Positions 44,732 to 52,147 of a DNA stretch of 64,000 bases are shown here, one piece after another. Origin of the DNA: Oleiharenicola lentus. GTDB taxonomy: Bacteria > Verrucomicrobiota > Verrucomicrobiia > Opitutales > Opitutaceae. Numbering within the stretch: the first letter of the stretch is position 1; the number at the start of each line of letters is the position of its first letter. Below the pieces are notes generated by a model. The model was not told where the DNA came from, did not search any database, and saw only the letters and a program-made list of their open reading frames with translations. The position numbers were made by a program, and so were the translations under genes. The stretch covers positions 1,987,693 to 2,051,692 of the forward strand of contig NZ_SDHX01000001.1 of assembly GCF_004118375.1 (NCBI RefSeq), written 5' to 3'.

Positions 44732-46093
44732 ATGAAATTGCTCGCTTCTTCTCTGCTCGGAATAGCGTCGGTCACGGCTGGCTTCGCCCACAACACTCCC
44801 GCGTCCGAACCGTGGCGGCCCACGGCTTACGCTGACCGGCTGACCCACGCGCCGCGGCCGCTCCCGGATCGGATCGTGCTGACGTGGCGTCAGGACCCCG
44901 CGACCACGCAGGCCGTCACGTGGCGCACCGATGCTTCGGTAGTCCAAGGCGTGGCTGAAATCGCTCTGGCCAACGAACAGGGGCGCGAGCTTCGGGCGCG
45001 CGCGGTGCCGGCGGTCACGACGGAATTCGAATCCAATCTCGGTCCGGCGAATTTCCACACCGCGGAATTCACCGACCTCACGCCCGACACGCTGTATGCC
45101 TATCGCGTGGGCGACGGCGCCAACTGGAGCGAGTGGTTTCAGTTTCGCACCGCGAGTCGGACGGCCCGGCCCTTCAGTTTCATTTACTTCGGCGACGCGC
45201 AGAATGACATCAAGACGCATTGGTCGCGCGTCTTCCGCGAGGCCTTTCGCGAGGCGCCGCGGGCCGCGTTCACCCTCCACGCCGGCGATCTGGTCAGCGA
45301 AGGCAACAATGACGAGCAATGGGGCGAATGGTTCGGGGCCCCCGCCTGGGTCAACGCGACGATTCCCGTCGTTGCCACCCCGGGTAATCACGAATACCGC
45401 CGTGCCGATGAACGGGATGAGAAGTCCCCGCGGGTCCTCAGCCGGCACTGGCGTCCGCAGTTTGCCCTGCCGGAGAATGGCCCGGCCGGCGTGCCCGAGT
45501 TAATTGAGACGACCTACTTCTTCGATTACCAGGGCGCGCGCATCATTTCGCTCAATTCAAACACCCGCCAGGCCGAGCAGCAGGCCTGGCTGCGGGAAGT
45601 GCTGAGCCAGAATCCCCAGCGCTGGACGATCGTGACTTTCCACCATCCGATCTTTTCGCCGGCACGCGACCGCGACCACGCCAACCTCCGGGCGGCGTGG
45701 AAGCCCCTCTTCGATGAGTTCAAGGTGGATCTCGTCCTGACCGGGCACGATCACACCTACGCACGCAGTGGCGACCTCGGTGACCGCATCCCAGTCGGCA
45801 CGGTTAACGCCAAGCCGGGTTACCAGCAGATCTACGATCCCGCCATCGGCACAGTTTACGTGGTGTCGGTCAGCGGGCCCAAGATGTATAAGCTAACCGG
45901 GGGGGAGTGGGCGGTGCGAACCGCCGAGAACACGCAGTTGTTCCAAGTCGTCACGGTCAACGGCGATGAACTCCGGTTTGAGGCGCGCACCGCCGTCAAC
46001 CGCCTGCACGATGCCTTCACCCTGCGAAAGCGCCCCGGCCAGGCAAACGAGCTGATCGAGCATCTGCCGCCACAATCCGATCGCTCACCTTGA
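44732..46093 (+). CDS. Purple acid phosphatase-like metallophosphoesterase
   Basis: 453 residues from the ATG at 44732, with a signal peptide (LLASSLLGIASVTAGFAH), so it is secreted. An N-terminal FN3-like domain (DRIVLTWRQDPATTQAVTWR, FTDLTPDTLYAYRVGDG) precedes the catalytic domain, as in purple acid phosphatases. Metal ligands are in IYFGDAQ, LHAGDLVSEG, ATPGNHEYRR, VTFHHPIF and LTGHDHTYAR. It should hydrolyse phosphomonoesters outside the cytoplasm. It follows the receptor operon after 416 bases with its own putative terminator/palindrome region, so it may be regulated separately. It converges with the GH29 gene, leaving only 12 bases between the two stop codons. Confidence 0.88.
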   Translation: MKLLASSLLGIASVTAGFAHNTPASEPWRPTAYADRLTHAPRPLPDRIVLTWRQDPATTQAVTWRTDASVVQGVAEIALANEQGRELRARAVPAVTTEFESNLGPANFHTAEFTDLTPDTLYAYRVGDGANWSEWFQFRTASRTARPFSFIYFGDAQNDIKTHWSRVFREAFREAPRAAFTLHAGDLVSEGNNDEQWGEWFGAPAWVNATIPVVATPGNHEYRRADERDEKSPRVLSRHWRPQFALPENGPAGVPELIETTYFFDYQGARIISLNSNTRQAEQQAWLREVLSQNPQRWTIVTFHHPIFSPARDRDHANLRAAWKPLFDEFKVDLVLTGHDHTYARSGDLGDRIPVGTVNAKPGYQQIYDPAIGTVYVVSVSGPKMYKLTGGEWAVRTAENTQLFQVVTVNGDELRFEARTAVNRLHDAFTLRKRPGQANELIEHLPPQSDRSP

Positions 46094-46105
46094 GCGCGCG
46101 TTGGT

Positions 46106-47611
46106 TTATTCGGAGGGGCTCTGACTCTGCGTTTCGATGCGCAACACGTGGGCGAGCGCATCGTCCAGCGCCGGTAGTTCGAGGGTGAGGACCCCTTTCT
46201 CGTTTCGCCACTCCAGCGGCTCTGCTCGGCCGAACAAGGTGATCTTCGACCCAGGTTTGGCGGCGACCGAGGTCAGCTGGAAGCTGGCGCTGTCAGGTTT
46301 TCGCAGGAGAATGGCATACACGTGGCGGCCGTCGCGTGAGGTGGTGAAGCGCACGTGTTCCCCCTCCTTCCAGAGGTCGCCGCGGCGTATGTCGGTGTCC
46401 CAAATGGCTTCACCGTTTACCTTCAGCCAGGCGCCGACCTCCTCAAGCTGGCGGATGGCCTCGGGGTGAAACTCGCCGGCGCCGTTGGGGCCGATGCCCA
46501 CCATGAAGTTGCCGCCCTTCGCGACGGAGTCGACCAGGTTGTCCACGACCCATTTGGCACCTTTGTGTTGGGCGGCGTCGCCTTCCCACGAGAAGTTGCG
46601 GCCGAGCGGGTAGATGACCATCCAAGGCAGTCCGGTGGCCTGCTCGGACGGCACGGTGCGCTCAGGGGTGTAGTAGTCGCCGTAGTTGCCGATGCCGCGA
46701 TTGCGGATCATCACATCGGGCTGCCACTGGCGCACGAGCTTGATGGTTTCCCGCAACTGTGGCCAGACCTCGCCGCCGAGTTGGATGTCGAGGCAGAGCA
46801 TGTCGATCTTGCCATACTGCGTCAGCAACTCGTGCAACTGCTCACGGTGGCGCGCCATCATGTGCGTGATCTCATCCGGTGTGGGGTCAGGGAAAAGCAC
46901 GGCCGGACGCTTTTGTCGCTCCTCGAGCGATTTCACGCTCTTGGAACTCACGTTTTGAATCGGGTGCCGTCCATAGGGGCGGAACGAGACGTCATACCAG
47001 TCGGAGTGGGAGAAATAGAGGTTGATCTTCAGCCCGTGCCGGCGGCCGGCGTCGGTGAGTTCGCGGATGATGTCCCGCTTGAAAGGCGTCTCCATCACGC
47101 TGTAGGCCACATCGCAGTCTTCTATGAAAGGTTTCCCCGGGATGCTGAAATTCGGCCGTTGTTTCACGCGGGTCTTGGTGTCCCAGAGCGAGAAGCCCTC
47201 GTGGTGTTTCGTCGTGATGGCGAAACACTGGAAGCCGGCGCGCTGGAAGAATTCCATCCAGCCGTTGGCGTCGAACTTCGTGGGGTTCCAGTGCTGGTGG
47301 GACTCGAGCCACTTCTGCCGCTCCTCGTCGGATTGCTCGAGGAAGGTCCACGATTCGCGCGCGTGGGGCAGCAGGGAGTAAAGGCCCCAGTGGATGCGCA
47401 CGCCGTATTTCATGTTGCGAAACTCCTGGTGGGCCGCGGCGGACGCGTGGCGGTAATCCGACTGGGGCACCTCTTCGACGTAGGAAGCATTTCCCTGGCG
47501 CACGCTCTCGGGTAACCGCAGAGTGCTTTCACGGTCGGCGGAGGCAGCGGAGGCGGTGAGGCTGGCGGCCAGCAGGGCCGTCACGAGGAGGGGGGCGTGA
47601 GGGGATTGCAT
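46106..47611 (-). CDS. GH29 alpha-L-fucosidase, third copy
   Basis: 501 residues from the ATG at 47611, with a signal peptide (APLLVTALLAASLTASAASA). It shows FRNMKYGVRIHWGLYSLLPH, AITTKHHEGFSLWDTKTR, INLYFSHSDWYDVSFRPYGR and the probable nucleophile D275 in IDMLCLDIQLGGEVWP. It then has SVAKGGNFMVGIGPNGAGEF and a beta C-terminal domain. It is clearly diverged from the pair at 26641-29743 and keeps the more classical KHHEGF-type motif, so it probably belongs to another GH29 subgroup with a different linkage preference. It is the last gene of the operon Zn-dehydrogenase, SDR, GH95, GH29. Confidence 0.92.
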   Translation of the reverse strand: MQSPHAPLLVTALLAASLTASAASADRESTLRLPESVRQGNASYVEEVPQSDYRHASAAAHQEFRNMKYGVRIHWGLYSLLPHARESWTFLEQSDEERQKWLESHQHWNPTKFDANGWMEFFQRAGFQCFAITTKHHEGFSLWDTKTRVKQRPNFSIPGKPFIEDCDVAYSVMETPFKRDIIRELTDAGRRHGLKINLYFSHSDWYDVSFRPYGRHPIQNVSSKSVKSLEERQKRPAVLFPDPTPDEITHMMARHREQLHELLTQYGKIDMLCLDIQLGGEVWPQLRETIKLVRQWQPDVMIRNRGIGNYGDYYTPERTVPSEQATGLPWMVIYPLGRNFSWEGDAAQHKGAKWVVDNLVDSVAKGGNFMVGIGPNGAGEFHPEAIRQLEEVGAWLKVNGEAIWDTDIRRGDLWKEGEHVRFTTSRDGRHVYAILLRKPDSASFQLTSVAAKPGSKITLFGRAEPLEWRNEKGVLTLELPALDDALAHVLRIETQSQSPSE

Positions 47612-47622
47612 GGGGAAACGAG

Positions 47623-50190
47623 TCAGTTGTGCGGCGAGACGGAATAGCTGGCGCCCGCGGCGACGTCGAACTCGATGACCCCGGCGGCGATCGCGCGCGT
47701 GGTGACCGGCTCGCCGTCGTTGCGGATGATGACGGGCTGGGGTGTCCGCAGGCGGCAAACGCCGTCGCGGGACGCCCGGATTTCCGCGGAGGCCAGGCGG
47801 CCGTCGCGCCAGGCGACGTCCACGCCATAACCGCCGCGGGCGCGGAGGCCGCGGAGCGAGCCGGTGGCCCAGGCGCGGGGCAGCGCGGGGAGCAGTTCGA
47901 TCTCGCCCGCGTGCGACTGCATGATCATCTCGACCATGCCGGCCGCGATGCCTTGGATGGCCTGGTTGCCTTCCATGGAGGGCACGCGATCGCTGTCCTC
48001 CGGGGCGGGGTGCTTCGAAATGCTGGTCTGGAGGTGGCGGATAAGTTCGTAACAACGCTCGGCGTCGCCGAGGCGGGCGTGCAGGTTGATCTTCCACGCG
48101 CCGGTCCAGCCGGCGGGGTCGTCGCGGATCACGAGCGTTTTCCGCACGGCCTCGGCCAGCTCGGGTGTGCCGCGTCGGGTGATCTGGTTGCTGGGGTAGA
48201 AGGCATAGAGGTGCGACACATGGCGATGCTTTGGGTCGAACTCCTTCCAGGGCTTGAGCCATTCCATGAGCGTTCCGTCGGCGCGCACCAGGTGCGGGGG
48301 GAGGCGCGGCAGGGCGGCGTTGAGCTCGGCCTGGAGGGCATCGTCCACCTGCAGCTCCCGCGCGGCGGCGAGGGTCCAGGTGAAGACATCACGCAGCAAC
48401 TGGTTGTCGATGGCACAGCCCATCGTGATGGAGTTGCGCACGCCCTCCTTTGGATTCGGCAGGCCGTCGTGCAGCAGCGCGCGTCCGTCCACGAGCACAA
48501 AGCCGTTTTCCGGGGAGCCGGACGGCGAGGGGACGAGCCAGCGGTGGGTCGGCTCCTCGACCAGCATGTCCAAGCCGAATTCTGCCGCGCCCTTCAGCAG
48601 CGGGTAGATGCGCCGCAGGGTGGCGGGATCCGGGTTATAGAGGTAGTGCTCCCAGAGGTGTTGCGTCAGCCAGACGCCCATCAGGGGCGCCATGCCATGG
48701 AAGACGCGGTCGGTCATGGCGGTGTTCATCCAGACGTCGGTGCCGTGGTGGGCCGTCCAGCCGCGGGCGCCATAGTTGCCCCGGGCGGTGCGCGCACCGC
48801 TGGCCGCCAGGTCCTCGATAAAACTGAAGAGGGACTCGACCGTGCTGGGCAGGCCCGTGGTTTCGGCGGGCCAGTAGCATTCCTGGATGTTGATGTTGAG
48901 CGTCCAGCGGCCGCGCCAGCGGCCCTTGAGGTCATCGAGCCAGATGTTGTGGTTGTTGAACGCCATTGTGCCGGGCCGGGAATCCGCGATCAGCAGGTAG
49001 CGGGCGAACTGGAAGTATTGGGCGGTATAAAGCGGATCGGCCGCGCCGGCGCGGATGCGGTCCATGCGCGTGGTCGTGTCGTCCTGCGCGGCCGCGGTTC
49101 CACCGAGGTCGAGGCGGCAGGCGCGGAAAAGTGGCTGATAGTCCAGGATGTGCCGTTGCTTCAATTCGGCGAACGACCGCCGGGCGGCGTCGCGGATGTA
49201 GCCGGCGCAGCGGGCGTCGGGGTCGGCCGAGATATCATTCCAATTTACGTAATTGGTGGCGCCGGCGAGGATGAGGGTGACGGCATCGGCTTGCTCGACC
49301 CGCACGCTTGTCCCGCTGGCATCTCGCACGATGCGCGTGGTTCCGCCGTCTGCGATCACGCGCAGCCGGCCCTGCCAGCGCATGCGGCTGGGAACCTCGG
49401 GATTCGGCTCCGAGACGCCGCCTTGGATGAGGATCGTGTCTTCACCCAGTGCGCTCTCGGTCGTGGAGGTATGGAGGCTGCTGAGCCCGGCCGTGAAGGT
49501 CAGGCTTCCGGGCTGGTCCGCGCTGAGGCGCATCACCACGACCTGGTCGGGGTAGCTCGCGAAAGCCTCCCGACGGTAGGTGGTGCCGCCGATGCGGTAG
49601 GTGACGCGGGCCACGGCCTCGTCGAGATCGAGGTCGCGCCGGTAATCGCTGGCTTCGTCGTGGCCGTCGAAGCGCAGGTGCAGCCGGCCCATCGCTTGGT
49701 AAGTCTGCACAAAGGGCAGGGGATGGCTCAACAGGTTGGCCGCCAGCTCGGCCGCCTCTCCGAACTTCTCCTCGGCGATCAGCTTCCGGATCTCGGGCAG
49801 CGAGGGGAGGGCCTTCGGGTTCACCGCGTCGTAGGGTGAGCCGGTCCAGAGGGTCTCGTCGTTAAAGGGAATGATCTCGTCCTTCACTCGTCCGTAGAGC
49901 ATCGCCCCAAAGCGGCCCGTGGCGATGGGCACGCCCTCCCAGAAGCGGGTGGCGGGGGTGCGATACCACCAGCTCATCAGTTGCGCCGGCGGCGTGGCCT
50001 GGCCGCTCAGCCGCGCATCTCCGGGCAAGTTTTCCGGGTTGCCGTGGGCGATGGCGCGGGCGACCAGTTGCTCCTCGGTGGGCGTCGCATTCTGGGCGGC
50101 GGCCGGGGGCAGCAGGGTGGCGAGGGCGCAGGCGGCGAGGCTCCAGGAGAGCGCACTCCGCCGGAGGAGGGCAGGGGCAGGCGGCATCAT
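47623..50190 (-). CDS. GH95-family enzyme with altered catalytic base
   Basis: 855 residues from the ATG at 50190, with a signal peptide (SLAACALATLLPPAAAQ). The order is the N-terminal beta domain (WEGVPIATGRFGAMLYG, FNDETLWTGSPYD), linker, and alpha/alpha barrel with LNINIQECYWPAETTG (N432, N434), LMEWLKPW (E643) and [16 protein letters not shown]. Where fucosidases such as AfcA have D in F-Q-I-D-G-N-F-G, this protein reads PSMEGNQAIQG, with E740 and three extra residues. GH95 members act on alpha-1,2-L-fucosides or alpha-L-galactosides by inversion; the changed base may go with another substrate. It lies 11 bases before the GH29 gene. Confidence 0.88.
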   Translation of the reverse strand: MMPPAPALLRRSALSWSLAACALATLLPPAAAQNATPTEEQLVARAIAHGNPENLPGDARLSGQATPPAQLMSWWYRTPATRFWEGVPIATGRFGAMLYGRVKDEIIPFNDETLWTGSPYDAVNPKALPSLPEIRKLIAEEKFGEAAELAANLLSHPLPFVQTYQAMGRLHLRFDGHDEASDYRRDLDLDEAVARVTYRIGGTTYRREAFASYPDQVVVMRLSADQPGSLTFTAGLSSLHTSTTESALGEDTILIQGGVSEPNPEVPSRMRWQGRLRVIADGGTTRIVRDASGTSVRVEQADAVTLILAGATNYVNWNDISADPDARCAGYIRDAARRSFAELKQRHILDYQPLFRACRLDLGGTAAAQDDTTTRMDRIRAGAADPLYTAQYFQFARYLLIADSRPGTMAFNNHNIWLDDLKGRWRGRWTLNINIQECYWPAETTGLPSTVESLFSFIEDLAASGARTARGNYGARGWTAHHGTDVWMNTAMTDRVFHGMAPLMGVWLTQHLWEHYLYNPDPATLRRIYPLLKGAAEFGLDMLVEEPTHRWLVPSPSGSPENGFVLVDGRALLHDGLPNPKEGVRNSITMGCAIDNQLLRDVFTWTLAAARELQVDDALQAELNAALPRLPPHLVRADGTLMEWLKPWKEFDPKHRHVSHLYAFYPSNQITRRGTPELAEAVRKTLVIRDDPAGWTGAWKINLHARLGDAERCYELIRHLQTSISKHPAPEDSDRVPSMEGNQAIQGIAAGMVEMIMQSHAGEIELLPALPRAWATGSLRGLRARGGYGVDVAWRDGRLASAEIRASRDGVCRLRTPQPVIIRNDGEPVTTRAIAAGVIEFDVAAGASYSVSPHN

Positions 50191-50204
50191 GGCGGGGAAA
50201 TGGG

Positions 50205-50996
50205 TCAGGATTTGCGCGGTAGGGCGCGGGTTGCGCCGCCGGAAATGCCGCCGTCCACGAGCAGCGTTTGGGCGGTGATGTAGGCGCTGGCGTCGGAGGC
50301 AAGAAACACGACGGCGCCGTCGAGGTCGGCGGGCTGGCCGGGGCGCTTGAGCGGGATCCGATCACAGAGGTAATCCACCCACTCCTGATTTTCATACATC
50401 ACCGCGTTTTGCGCCGTCTTGAACCAGCCGGGAGCGAGGCAGTTGACGGTGATTCCATGCGGGCCCCAGTCGTCGGCCAGGCTCATGGTGAGCTGCTTCA
50501 CGCCGCCGCGGCTCGCGCCGTAGGGGGCGAGACCGGCGTAGCCCGCCACGCAGGTCACGGACCCGATGTTTATGATCCGGCCGTATCGCCGCGTAATCAT
50601 GTGGCGCGCGACGGCCTGCGCCACGAAGAAGGTGCCGCGCAGGTTGGTGTCGAGGATGGTGTTCCAGTCGTCCCAAGTGACGTGGAGCGCGGGCTTGCGG
50701 ATATTGCAGCCGGCGTTGTTCACCAGAATATCAATCCGGCCAAAGTGGGCGACGGCGGCATCGGCCATGGCCGTGATGCTGCGGGGATCGCGCACATCCA
50801 GCGCCAGCGGCAGGACGCGGCGGCCCAAAGGCGCCAGTTCGCTGATGAACGGCGCCAGTTTGGCCGCGTCGCGACCCGTGAGCACGAGATCGGCCCCGGC
50901 GCGGGCGAGCGCCCGGGCGAAATACTGGCCGAGGCCGCGGGTGGCGCCCGTGACGAGCGCAACCTTGCCGGTGAGGTCGAACAGGGGGGAGTTCAT
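50205..50996 (-). CDS. Short-chain dehydrogenase/reductase with YxxxR motif
   Basis: 263 residues; the ATG at 50996 overlaps the stop of the upstream dehydrogenase as ATGA. The classical SDR layout is present: cofactor loop VTGATRGLG, ILVNNAGCN, catalytic Ser in INIGSVTCVAG, and Tyr159 in APYGASRGGVKQ. The lysine of the YxxxK pair is replaced by Arg163; the next lysine is K167. The C-terminus (DGAVVFLASDASAYITAQTL followed by LVDGGISGG) is typical of gluconate 5-dehydrogenase-like enzymes. It is probably cytoplasmic, working on a sugar or sugar acid with the Zn-dehydrogenase encoded just upstream. Whether the Arg variant is active is open. Confidence 0.88.
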   Translation of the reverse strand: MNSPLFDLTGKVALVTGATRGLGQYFARALARAGADLVLTGRDAAKLAPFISELAPLGRRVLPLALDVRDPRSITAMADAAVAHFGRIDILVNNAGCNIRKPALHVTWDDWNTILDTNLRGTFFVAQAVARHMITRRYGRIINIGSVTCVAGYAGLAPYGASRGGVKQLTMSLADDWGPHGITVNCLAPGWFKTAQNAVMYENQEWVDYLCDRIPLKRPGQPADLDGAVVFLASDASAYITAQTLLVDGGISGGATRALPRKS

Positions 50997-52036
50997 GAGG
51001 CAGCGTCGGGGGTGAGAATCACCTTCAGCAGGCCGGGTTCGCGCCGATAGAGCCGGTCGAACCACGCGGGGCCCTCGCGCAACGGGGCGACCGCGCTGAG
51101 CAGCGGCTTGGCGGAAATCTTGCCGCGTGCCATCATGTCGAGGCACGCCGGATATTCGCCGGCCGAGGCGCAACTACCGTAGATCGAGAGCTCGCGCGTG
51201 ACCACCACCTGCAGCGGCAACGGCACTTGAGGCGTGACATTGCCGACCAGCGTGACGCCGCCGCCCTTGCGGGCCGCGCGCAGCGCCAGGTCGACTGTCG
51301 CGGCCACGCCGACCGCCTCGAAGACATGATCGAAACCGCGGCCGCCGGTCAGCTTAAGCAGAACGTCAAGCGAGTGGCCGTCGGCGGAATTCACCGCGTC
51401 GTCCACCCCGAGGTTCCTGGCTTGCTGCAACCGGTCGTGGGCCGTGTCGACCGCGACGATGCGACCATAGCCCGCCAGGCGGGCGGTTTGCAGGAGGGCC
51501 AGCCCGATCATGCCGCAGCCGATGATGAGGGCGGAGTCGTTGAGCTGCGCCGCGTGGCGGCGCACCGCGTGGAAGGCGATAGTGAACGGCTCGATCAGCG
51601 CCGCTTCCGCGAAGGACAGATTCTCCGGCAGGCGGTACAGGATGCGCTCGGGGACGACGACGTAGTCGGCGAACGCGCCCGGCTGGCGGTAATCCTCACA
51701 CGAGACGCCCAGCACGCGGCGATGGTGGCACAGGTTCACCTCGCCCCGGCGGCAGTGCTCACACTGCCCGCAGTAGATCGTGGAGTCGAAAGTCACGCGC
51801 TCGTCCGCCTGCCAAGCGGTGACGCCCGGGCCCACGGCCGCAATGGTGCCGGCGGCCTCATGCCCCATCACGATCGGCGGCCGGCGCCGGCCGGTGGAGC
51901 CGTCCATGCCGTGGACATCGCTGCCGCAGATGCCGCAGGCCTTGATGGCCACGAGCACCTCACCCGGGCCGGGTTTCGGCGTGGGGATATCCTCCAGATT
52001 GAACCTCATCGCGTCGGTCAGGATCAAAGCTTGCAT
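50993..52036 (-). CDS. Zinc-dependent medium-chain polyol/sugar dehydrogenase
   Basis: 347 residues from the ATG at 52036; the longer frame to 52207 runs through operator D and is not protein-like. Motifs: catalytic zinc at KACGICGSDVHG and VMGHEAAGTI, structural zinc cysteines in IYCGQCEHCRRGEVNLCHH, and the NAD-binding loop ALIIGCGMIGLALLQ. It belongs to the sorbitol/threonine dehydrogenase group of MDR enzymes, oxidising a polyol or sugar at a secondary alcohol. With the adjacent SDR it could oxidise L-fucose or another released monosaccharide (inference). It heads the operon that ends with GH95 and GH29 and is divergent from a second GH95 gene. Confidence 0.9.
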   Translation of the reverse strand: MQALILTDAMRFNLEDIPTPKPGPGEVLVAIKACGICGSDVHGMDGSTGRRRPPIVMGHEAAGTIAAVGPGVTAWQADERVTFDSTIYCGQCEHCRRGEVNLCHHRRVLGVSCEDYRQPGAFADYVVVPERILYRLPENLSFAEAALIEPFTIAFHAVRRHAAQLNDSALIIGCGMIGLALLQTARLAGYGRIVAVDTAHDRLQQARNLGVDDAVNSADGHSLDVLLKLTGGRGFDHVFEAVGVAATVDLALRAARKGGGVTLVGNVTPQVPLPLQVVVTRELSIYGSCASAGEYPACLDMMARGKISAKPLLSAVAPLREGPAWFDRLYRREPGLLKVILTPDAAS

Positions 52037-52086
52037 CGGGTGAATCGTGGGTGGCAGGCCGAAGGGCACATCAAGGGTTGACGACA

Positions 52087-52110
52087 ACCGATATATCAAG
52101 CGATATATAG
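52087..52110. promoter_or_regulatory. Putative operator D (ACCGRTATAYAT family)
   Basis: ACCGATATATCA at 52087-52098 is followed by GCGATATATAG to 52110, giving two CGATATATA-like half sites in direct order. It lies between the divergent Zn-dehydrogenase (52036) and GH95 (52148) genes, 38 bases from the latter's ATG. Confidence 0.5.
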
Positions 52111-52147
52111 TCAATGGGAATCGATTCGATTTAGCTAATTTCGAGTC

